In this document: positions 34,691-41,453 of the stretch, one piece after another | Layout: each line of letters opens with the position of its first letter | Position numbering within the stretch: position 1 is the first letter of the stretch | NCBI RefSeq assembly: GCF_002797895.1 | Contig: NZ_PGES01000001.1 | Coordinates: 310,001-374,000 of the forward strand | Direction: 5' to 3' | Length of the DNA stretch: 64,000 nucleotides | Source of the DNA: Janthinobacterium sp. 67 | GTDB taxonomy: Bacteria; Pseudomonadota; Gammaproteobacteria; Burkholderiales; Burkholderiaceae_D | Made by a program: the position numbers and the translations under genes | Notes under the pieces: generated by a model | What the model was told of the DNA's origin: nothing | Database searches by the model: none | The model's input: only the letters and a program-made list of their open reading frames with translations

Positions 34691-35287
34691 ATGGCAGGAA
34701 GACCGAGGGAATTCGACCGCGCGCTGGCGCTGGCAAAAGCGCGCGATGCGTTCTGGACGCGCGGCTACGAGGGCGTGTCGATGGCCGACCTGGTGGCGGC
34801 GCTGGGCATCGCCTCGGCGCGCATCTACGCGGCCTTCGGCTCGAAGGAGCAGCTGTTCCGCGAAGCCGTGGAATTGTATGAAGAGGGCGAGGGCGCGTTT
34901 GCCGTGCACGCGCTGGCCGCCAGCCTGAACGTGCGCGACGCCGTGGCGCGCATGCTGGAAGAGGCCGTGCTGCTGTACACGCGCAGCGGCCAGCCGCAAG
35001 GCTGCATGGTGGTGACGGCCGCCACCAACACGAGCGCGGAAAACGCGGGCATCGCCGACTGGCTGGCGCAGCACCGCCGCGCGCGCACGCAAGCCCTCAT
35101 CGAGCGCCTGCGCGCGGCGCAGTTGGCGGGAGAGTTAAAAGGGGAGGCGGACGTGCAGGCGCTGGGCGACTACTACGCGGCCTTGCTGCATGGCTTGTCG
35201 GTGCAGGCGCGCGACGGCATTCCGGCCGAACGGCTGCTGGCGCTGATCCGGCCGGCCATGGCGCCGCTGGCGCTGGCTATGGTGTAG
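34691..35287 (+). CDS. TetR/AcrR-family repressor
   Basis: 198 residues: N-terminal HTH (REFDRALALAKARDAFWTRGYEGVSMADLVAALGIASARIYAAFGSKEQLF) followed by a helical ligand domain with QGCMVVTAATNTSAEN, as in the YcdC/TetR_C_16-like subgroup. ATG 34691 (MAGRPREF) has GAGGATC upstream; the frame is open further upstream without family character. It is divergent from the isomerase operon and should bind the palindrome at 34565-34580. Confidence 0.88.
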   Translation: MAGRPREFDRALALAKARDAFWTRGYEGVSMADLVAALGIASARIYAAFGSKEQLFREAVELYEEGEGAFAVHALAASLNVRDAVARMLEEAVLLYTRSGQPQGCMVVTAATNTSAENAGIADWLAQHRRARTQALIERLRAAQLAGELKGEADVQALGDYYAALLHGLSVQARDGIPAERLLALIRPAMAPLALAMV

Positions 35288-35301
35288 ATAGCCGCAGGGC
35301 T

Positions 35302-35673
35302 TCAGCTCTTCACGTCGATCAGACTGCCCAGGGCCTGGTCGGCTGCCTTGACGACGTTCGCCGACAGGTTGAAACCGGCCTTGTAGACGAGGTTATCGGT
35401 CAGTTCGGATGCGAGGCCCACGCCGTTTGGCCGGCTTTCGGCTGCCTTGGCCGCATTTGCATTGGCGCCGCTGACGCTTTCGCTGGCGGCCAGCTTGCGC
35501 CCTTCGACGGAGAGGGTGACGCCCGTGCCGGCCGGGCTGCTTTCCTGGAACTGGGCTTGCTGGGGCTGGAAGCCCGGCGTAGTCGCATTGGCGATATTGT
35601 TGGCGGCCACATCCAGCGCGCGCTGGTTGGCGGTCAGCCCCGAGGTACCGGTGGTGAGGGCGGATAGGGACAT
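35302..35673 (-). CDS. orphan flagellar basal-body rod-like protein
   Basis: 123 residues combining both ends of a flagellar rod/hook-family protein: N-terminal Flg_bb_rod segment SGLTANQRALDVAANNIANATTPGFQ and C-terminal NLVYKAGFNLSANVVKAADQALGSLIDVKS. The middle is only about 60 residues, so it is shorter than FlgB or FlgC (about 130-150). No other flagellar gene is in the window. It may be an accessory rod protein or a remnant. ATG 35673 has a strong AAGGAG; the open frame extends upstream without family similarity. Confidence 0.78.
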   Translation of the reverse strand: MSLSALTTGTSGLTANQRALDVAANNIANATTPGFQPQQAQFQESSPAGTGVTLSVEGRKLAASESVSGANANAAKAAESRPNGVGLASELTDNLVYKAGFNLSANVVKAADQALGSLIDVKS

Positions 35674-35795
35674 GGCGACTCCTTCAGTAGGCGTCCAGTT
35701 TACTCCTGTCAGCGGGAAAAGTGGTTGGTGCAAGGCAACATTTTTTTCGTAAGTGGTTGCCGTAAAAAATATGTGCGTCACGTAATTTTTTTATA

Positions 35796-37028
35796 TTGTT
35801 CTGTGGCATTTCACTGTCTAGACTGGCAGGGAAGTCATCCACGGAGTCCGCCATTTTTCACTTGTTTCGCCGCATTTTCCTGGGTTTGCTGCTCAGTCTG
35901 CCTTGCCTGCCCCTGAAAGCCCAGCTTGCTCACTCGCCGTTGCCGCTCGATGCGCGCCTGAACGAGCAAGTCATCATGGTGCCGGCCGGCGACGGCTTGC
36001 GCGACACGCTGGAAACGACGGTGTTCCGTCCCGCCGGCCCCGGTCCGTTTCCCCTGTTGCTGATGAATCACGGCAAGCAGGCCGGCCCCGCCCGGCTGCA
36101 GCAGCGCGAGCGCTTTATCTATATGGCCACCGAATTCGTGCGCCGCGGCTATGCGGTGATGCTGCCCATGCGCGCCGGCTTTGCCCGCTCCACGGGCGCC
36201 TACCGCGATTTCGGCTGCGACATGCTGGGCAACGCCCAGGGCCAGGCGCGCGACATGCTCGCCGCGCTCGCGTATGCGCGCCGCCAGAGCTGGATCGACC
36301 CGCAGCGCATCGTCGTCGCGGGGCAGTCGTATGGCGGCATGGCGGCGCTGGCGCTGGCCACCCGGGTGGTGCCCGGCGTGCGCGGCGTGCTCAATTTTTC
36401 CGGCGGGCTGCGCGTCGACATGCCCGGCTGCGACTGGCAAGGGGCGCTGGCCAAGAGTTTTGCCACCATGGGCGCCTACAACCACATTCCCAGCCTGTGG
36501 CTGTATGGCGCCAACGATTCCTATTTCGGTCCGGCCCTGGCGCAGCGTTTGTTTCGCTCGTTCACGGGCTCCGGCGGGCAGGCGGAACTGGTCGCCTATG
36601 GCCCGTTCAAGCGCGACGCCCACCTGACCCTGGGCAGCCGCGACGGGGTCGCCGTGTGGCTGCCGGCCACCGAACGCTTCCTGCAGAAGATCGGCATGCC
36701 GGTACGCCAGGTCTACCGCGTGGCCGATGCGCCATCGCCGCCCGCCACACATTTCGCGCCGCAGGACGATATCGCCGCCGTGCCCTACCTGGAAGAACAG
36801 GGCCGTGCCGCCTACCGCGACTTCCTGGAAAAAACCGCGCCGCGCGCCTTTGCCCTGTCGGCCAGCGGCGCCTGGGGCTGGGCCGAGGAGGGCGAAAGCC
36901 CGGACGTGCGCGCGCTCGCTTCGTGCCAGCGGCGCAGCAGCCTGCCGTGCCAGCTGTATTCGGTCGACGAAAGCGTCGTCTGGCCCGTCGCCGGCGCCAG
37001 CGCGAGCGCCGCCGGCGGCGCGCAATAG
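35796..37028 (+). CDS. secreted alpha/beta hydrolase (dienelactone hydrolase/prolyl-oligopeptidase-like)
   Basis: Up to 410 residues. A Sec signal (FRRIFLGLLLSLPCLPLKAQ) sits at about 24-43 from the ATG 35796, so the true start may instead be TTG 35862, giving a normal-length signal peptide. The catalytic domain has LLLMNHGKQAG, nucleophile elbow VAGQSYGGMAAL, and LWLYGANDSYF. An extra C-terminal region of about 100 residues contains CQRRSSLPCQLYSVDE, with a likely disulfide. Periplasmic or secreted esterase/peptidase of unknown substrate; monocistronic. Confidence 0.75.
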   Translation: MFCGISLSRLAGKSSTESAIFHLFRRIFLGLLLSLPCLPLKAQLAHSPLPLDARLNEQVIMVPAGDGLRDTLETTVFRPAGPGPFPLLLMNHGKQAGPARLQQRERFIYMATEFVRRGYAVMLPMRAGFARSTGAYRDFGCDMLGNAQGQARDMLAALAYARRQSWIDPQRIVVAGQSYGGMAALALATRVVPGVRGVLNFSGGLRVDMPGCDWQGALAKSFATMGAYNHIPSLWLYGANDSYFGPALAQRLFRSFTGSGGQAELVAYGPFKRDAHLTLGSRDGVAVWLPATERFLQKIGMPVRQVYRVADAPSPPATHFAPQDDIAAVPYLEEQGRAAYRDFLEKTAPRAFALSASGAWGWAEEGESPDVRALASCQRRSSLPCQLYSVDESVVWPVAGASASAAGGAQ

Positions 37029-37139
37029 GCCCCCGCGCACGATAGTTGTCGCCGAAACGGGGGGCGGGCGAATATACTAGGGGAAAAGGGAGGCGTTGCG
37101 CTTCCCGTCCGCCCTTATCATCAGCGAGAATTCACCCCT

Positions 37140-38624
37140 ATGGCGTCATCCCCAGAAAACCTCAGCATGGCCGTGTTTTGCGACTTCGAGAACGTCGCGC
37201 TCGGCGTGCGAGATGCAAACTACGAAAAATTCGATATCAAGCCCATCCTGGAACGCTTGCTGCTCAAGGGCAGCATCGTTGTCAAGAAGGCATATTGTGA
37301 TTGGGACCGTTATAAAAGTTTCAAGGGCACCATGCATGAGGCGAACTTCGAGCTGATCGAAATTCCCCACGTGCGCCAGTCGGGCAAGAATTCGGCCGAC
37401 ATCCGCCTCGTGGTCGATGCGCTGGACCTGTGCTACACCAAGGCCCACGTCAACACCTTCGTCATCATCAGCGGCGATTCCGACTTTTCGCCACTCGTGT
37501 CGAAACTGCGCGAAAACGCCAAGCAGGTGATCGGCGTGGGCGTCAAGCAATCGACCTCCGACCTGCTGGTGGCCAATTGCGACGAATTCATTTTCTACGA
37601 TGACCTGGTGCGCGAGAGCCGCCGCACGGCCGCCAAGCGCGACGCGCGCGAAACCCCGGCGGCCAAGCGTTCGCCCGACGAAGAAGTGCGCCGCAAGGAA
37701 AAATACGAGTCGCGCAAGACGGAAGCGATCGAAATGGCCGTTGCCACCTTCGATGCGCTGGTGTCCGAACGTGGCGACAGCGGCAAGATCTGGGCCTCGA
37801 TGCTGAAAGAAGCGATCAAGCGCCGCAAGCCGGACTTCAGCGAGTCGTACTATGGTTTCCGCACCTTCGGCAACCTGCTGGAAGAAGCGCAGACGCGCGG
37901 CTTGCTGGAATTTGGCCGCGATGAAAAATCGGGCGCCTATGTTTACCGCAGCAGCGGCCTGGTGCCTGTTGCCGCGCCCGTGAACGGGGAAGTGGCCAGC
38001 GACGCCATCGTCACCGGCGAGTCCGGTGTGGCGGCGGAAGAGGGCAATCACCGCGAGGGCGGCAGCCGCCGCGATTCGCGCCGCAACGGCCGTGGCGGCC
38101 GCAAGCAGAACGAGCAGCGTCGCAACGAAGCGCCACAGGCTTTCGTGCCGGTGGCCGACGCCGAAGCAGTCGTCGAGCAGTATGCGCCGGCGCCGCAGCC
38201 GGACGAGCGGCACGAGGTGGCCGAAGCCGCCGCCGAGGTGGTGGAAGTGGTGGCGGAAGAAGGCAGCGCCAAGCGCGGTTCGCGCCGCAACGGCCGTGGC
38301 GGCCGCAAAAATGGCGATGGCGGCCGCGAAGCGCGCGCCGAAGCTGTTGCCGTCGAGGTGGCGCCGGTGGTGGAAACCATGCCTGAACCCGTACCTGAGC
38401 CGGTAGTGGAAGCGGTCGTGGAAGCGAAGCCGAAGGCCAAGCCGCGCACGCCGGCCCGCAAGGCGGCAGCGGCGAAGAAGCCGGCCAAGAAGGCGGCTGA
38501 AGCCGCGGTCGAAACCATCGAGCCTGCTCCGGTCGAAGTGGTCGTGGCCGAAGACAAGCCTGCCAAGGCGCCGCGCAAGACCCCTGCGCGCCGTCCGGCC
38601 CGCAAGAAGGCGGAAGCGGCTTGA
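37140..38624 (+). CDS. NYN (PIN-like) nuclease with LOTUS/OST-HTH domain and RGG/Lys-rich tail
   Basis: 494 residues in three parts. The NYN domain (about 8-155) has the acidic residues of a PIN-like RNase: Asp15 in FCDFENV, Asp87 and Asp93 in NSADIRLVVDAL, Asp113/Asp115 in SGDSDFSPL. An OST-HTH/LOTUS RNA-binding domain follows (about 200-285, ATFDALVSERGDSGKIWASM). The remaining 200 residues are disordered, with two RRNGRGGRK elements (about 318 and 385) and an Ala-Lys-Pro terminus. This predicts an RNA-processing or RNA-granule enzyme. A GCGAGAATTCACCCCT leader precedes ATG; a terminator of the repeated family follows. Confidence 0.87.
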   Translation: MASSPENLSMAVFCDFENVALGVRDANYEKFDIKPILERLLLKGSIVVKKAYCDWDRYKSFKGTMHEANFELIEIPHVRQSGKNSADIRLVVDALDLCYTKAHVNTFVIISGDSDFSPLVSKLRENAKQVIGVGVKQSTSDLLVANCDEFIFYDDLVRESRRTAAKRDARETPAAKRSPDEEVRRKEKYESRKTEAIEMAVATFDALVSERGDSGKIWASMLKEAIKRRKPDFSESYYGFRTFGNLLEEAQTRGLLEFGRDEKSGAYVYRSSGLVPVAAPVNGEVASDAIVTGESGVAAEEGNHREGGSRRDSRRNGRGGRKQNEQRRNEAPQAFVPVADAEAVVEQYAPAPQPDERHEVAEAAAEVVEVVAEEGSAKRGSRRNGRGGRKNGDGGREARAEAVAVEVAPVVETMPEPVPEPVVEAVVEAKPKAKPRTPARKAAAAKKPAKKAAEAAVETIEPAPVEVVVAEDKPAKAPRKTPARRPARKKAEAA

Positions 38625-38644
38625 TTGAACCCCCAAAGCAAGCA

Positions 38645-38681
38645 CTGGGGTCGGACCCTCAGGGTCCGACCCCGGCATTTT
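38645..38681 (+). terminator. intrinsic terminator, GGGGTC...GACCCC repeat family, copy 2
   Basis: CTGGGGTCGGACCC (38645-38658) pairs with GGGTCCGACCCCGG (38662-38675), 14 pairs with one G-T wobble, followed by CATTTT. Same design as the hairpin at 31628, with a compensated change (TCTGA/TCAGA to TCGGA/TCCGA). It ends the NYN gene transcript. Confidence 0.85.
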
Positions 38682-38710
38682 GCTGCGTCCCTGTACGCCC
38701 GGCTTAAGCC

Positions 38711-39328
38711 ATGTACCACGGCGAACGCTTCAACAGCATTTCCCACGTGGTGGGCGCCGCGCTGGCGGCCATCGGCGGCGTCATCCTGATCGTCGTGGCG
38801 GCCCGCACGGGCGACGCCTGGAAAATCGTCAGCTGCAGCGTGTATGCGGCCATGCTTCTCACCCTGTACCTGACGTCCACGCTGTACCACAGCGTGCGTG
38901 GCAAGGCCAAGGCCGTGCTGCAGCGGCTAGACCACTGCGCCATCTACCTGCTCATCGCGGGCACTTACACGCCTTTCATGCTGGTGACCCTGCGCGGGCC
39001 GTGGGGCTGGTCGCTGTTCGGCGTCGTCTGGGGCCTGGCCATCATCGGCATCGTGCAGGAATATGTGTACGCGAGAGGCGCGCGCATCCTGTCGCTGGTG
39101 ATTTACGTGGCCATGGGCTGGCTGATCGTCATCGGCATCAAGCCGCTGCTGGCGGCGCTCGAGTGGAACGGTTTCCTGTGGCTGGTGGCGGGCGGGCTGT
39201 GCTACACGGGCGGCATCGCCTTCTATGCCACCGACCACAAGCTGCGCCATGGCCACGGCATCTGGCATCTGTTCGTGCTGGCCGGCAGTAGCTGCCATTT
39301 TGTCGCCATTTTGTTCTACGTTGCCTGA
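38711..39328 (+). CDS. hemolysin III/PAQR-family membrane protein
   Basis: 205 residues with seven hydrophobic helices. The zinc-site histidines of the HlyIII/adiponectin-receptor fold are present: FNSISHVVGA at the start, TSTLYHSV after helix 2 and HGIWHLFVLAGSSCHF near the end. Bacterial members are hydrolase-like membrane proteins of unclear function; the haemolysin name is historical and not evidence of toxicity. Confidence 0.9.
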   Translation: MYHGERFNSISHVVGAALAAIGGVILIVVAARTGDAWKIVSCSVYAAMLLTLYLTSTLYHSVRGKAKAVLQRLDHCAIYLLIAGTYTPFMLVTLRGPWGWSLFGVVWGLAIIGIVQEYVYARGARILSLVIYVAMGWLIVIGIKPLLAALEWNGFLWLVAGGLCYTGGIAFYATDHKLRHGHGIWHLFVLAGSSCHFVAILFYVA

Positions 39329-39397
39329 CGTAGCCGCTCGCCCTCACTGTTGCCGTCATTCCATTATAATGGCGCGATCTGTGAAACAAGGGCAAGA

Positions 39398-40279
39398 ATG
39401 GATATCAACTCGGACGACCTGAAAATCTTCGTCACCGTCATCGACAGCGGCACCCTGAGCGCGGCCGCCGTGCACCTGGGGCAAACCACGTCGGGCGTCA
39501 GCCGGGCCCTGTCGCGGCTGGAAGACAAGCTGGCCACCTCGCTGCTGACGCGCACCACGCGGCGCATGGAGCTGACGGAAGAAGGGCAGCTGTTCCTGGA
39601 CAAGGCGCGCGCCATCCTCGCGTCGATGGAAGACGTGGAGGAATCGATCCGCATCCGCCGCCAGAAACCGGCCGGGCGTTTGTGCGTCGATGCCGCCTCG
39701 CCCTTCATGCTCCATTGCGTGGTGCCGCACGTGGCCGAGTTTCGCGCCATGTATCCGGACATCCGCCTGGAACTGACCAGCAACGACCAGATCGCCGACC
39801 TGCTCGAGCACCGCACCGATATCGCCATCCGCATCGGCGCCCTCGTCGATTCGACCCTGCATGCGCGCGCCTTGACTGCCAGCCCGCTGCACGTGCTGGC
39901 CACGCCCGCCTACCTGGCGCGCCACGGCGAGCCGGCCACGCCGGAAGCGCTGTCCGGCCACGCGCTGCTGGGCTTTGCCCAGTACGACCTGGGCAACAAC
40001 TGGCCGCTGCGCCACGACGCGGGCAACAGCGTGCAGATCGTGCCCGCGCTGGCCGCGTCCAGCGGCGAAACCCTGCGCCAGCTGGCCCTGCACGACCAGG
40101 GCATCGTCTGCCTGTCCGATTTCATGACGAAGGACGACATCGCGGCCGGCCGCCTGGTGAAAGTGCTGCAACCGTTCTATACGGGCTACCGCCAGCAGAT
40201 ACACGCCGTCTACTACCGCAACACGCAGCTGGCGCAGCGCATCAGCTGCTTCCTCGAATTCCTGCAGCAGAAGCTGTAG
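39398..40279 (+). CDS. LysR-family transcriptional regulator
   Basis: 293 residues: HTH at about 8-65 (LKIFVTVIDSGTLSAAAVHLGQTTSGVSRALSRLEDKL, TTRRMELTEEG) and an effector-binding domain from about 90 (AGRLCVDAASPFMLH). Start ATG 39398 (MDINSDDLKIF) with AAGGGCAAGA upstream; the frame is open 16 codons further but without family similarity. No divergent partner gene is adjacent, so its target is unclear. Confidence 0.88.
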   Translation: MDINSDDLKIFVTVIDSGTLSAAAVHLGQTTSGVSRALSRLEDKLATSLLTRTTRRMELTEEGQLFLDKARAILASMEDVEESIRIRRQKPAGRLCVDAASPFMLHCVVPHVAEFRAMYPDIRLELTSNDQIADLLEHRTDIAIRIGALVDSTLHARALTASPLHVLATPAYLARHGEPATPEALSGHALLGFAQYDLGNNWPLRHDAGNSVQIVPALAASSGETLRQLALHDQGIVCLSDFMTKDDIAAGRLVKVLQPFYTGYRQQIHAVYYRNTQLAQRISCFLEFLQQKL

Positions 40280-40388
40280 GTGCGGGCATGAAGGAGCATG
40301 GCATGCCGTGCGCCGCGTGAGAATGCGCGTATTTTCCATCAACTCAGGCATGTTAGCCTGTGGCAATTAAAAACATTGCAAGGGTGAT

Positions 40389-41441
40389 ATGAAAAAACCG
40401 CTTTCCCTGATCATCTTGCTGTGCGCGTCCAGCGCCGGTGCCGCCGACCTCATCTATGCGGGCAAGGCGGACTGCCGCATTGCCGGGCACGCACGGGTGG
40501 CCGGGCATATGGCGTACTGGAATGGCGCCTGCAAGGATGGCTATGCCAGCGGGCCCGGTGGTTTGCAGTGGAGCAAGGACGGCAAGGCAACGGAACGTTA
40601 TGAGGGTCCGCTGAGCAAAGGTGTGCCGGAGGGCGCGGGCATTGCGCAGTGGGCCGACGGCAGCCTGCATGAAGGAAACTACCGGGATGGCATGCTGCAC
40701 GGTCCCGGCGTGGTGATCTTTAAAAACGGGGATAAGCTGGAAGCCAACTTCGAAGAGGACAAGCCCGTCGGCAACGTCAAGGCCGTCTATGCTGGCGGCG
40801 ATCATTATGAGGGTGGCTGGCGCCATGGTCCGGAAGGCAGTGGCACCATGACATTCGCGCTTGGCGGCGCTTATAGGGGGCCCTGGCGCGAGGGCAAGCC
40901 GGTCGGTGACGGCGAGATACTGTATCCCAACGGGCAGGTGCTGAAGGCCCGCTTCAATGGCAGCTTCCAGTTGACGGCACAGGCGGAAAAACCAGAGGCG
41001 CCCACGCTGTACAGCCTCAAGGCGCAGGACGCGCCGATCGGTTCGAACATCCGTCCGGTCATGGGCTCGGGGTATGTGGTGCCGCCGGAAAAGTCCTATG
41101 CCGAGATGACGCCGGAGCAGCAATCGTTTGTCAAACGGTACTACAAGGTATTACAGGATGGCGACGTGCCACCCTATCCGGAGAAAGGCATGCTGGAGAT
41201 CTCGCGTGCCATGGGCCGTCTGATTTCGTACCAGGCGGCCACGGGCAAATTGCGCGCCAATGTCAGCGTGGATGAACATGGCGTGGCGCAGAATGTGACC
41301 CTGCTGAAAAGCCCGGACAGCGAGTCGGGCAAGCTGGCGGCGTCCATGCTGATGCTGGTCAAATATACGCCGGGCCGTTGTGCGGGCCAGCCGTGCGCGA
41401 TGATGGTGCCGTTCAGCTTCTTGCTGAGTTTCTCGAAATAG
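40389..41441 (+). CDS. secreted MORN-repeat protein with TonB-C-like end
   Basis: 350 residues. Signal peptide 1-18 (SLIILLCASSAGAA). About six MORN-type repeats follow from about 70 to 195 (YEGPLSKGVPEGAGIAQWADG, HEGNYRDGMLHGPGVVIFKNG, YEGGWRHGPEGSGTMTFA and others). The C-terminal 80 residues (LRANVSVDEHGVAQNVTLLKSPDSESGKLAASMLM) resemble the TonB C-terminal fold. It is probably a periplasmic or envelope-bound structural/binding protein; no enzymatic motif is seen. Confidence 0.75.
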   Translation: MKKPLSLIILLCASSAGAADLIYAGKADCRIAGHARVAGHMAYWNGACKDGYASGPGGLQWSKDGKATERYEGPLSKGVPEGAGIAQWADGSLHEGNYRDGMLHGPGVVIFKNGDKLEANFEEDKPVGNVKAVYAGGDHYEGGWRHGPEGSGTMTFALGGAYRGPWREGKPVGDGEILYPNGQVLKARFNGSFQLTAQAEKPEAPTLYSLKAQDAPIGSNIRPVMGSGYVVPPEKSYAEMTPEQQSFVKRYYKVLQDGDVPPYPEKGMLEISRAMGRLISYQAATGKLRANVSVDEHGVAQNVTLLKSPDSESGKLAASMLMLVKYTPGRCAGQPCAMMVPFSFLLSFSK

Positions 41442-41453
41442 CGCGGCGGCGCG

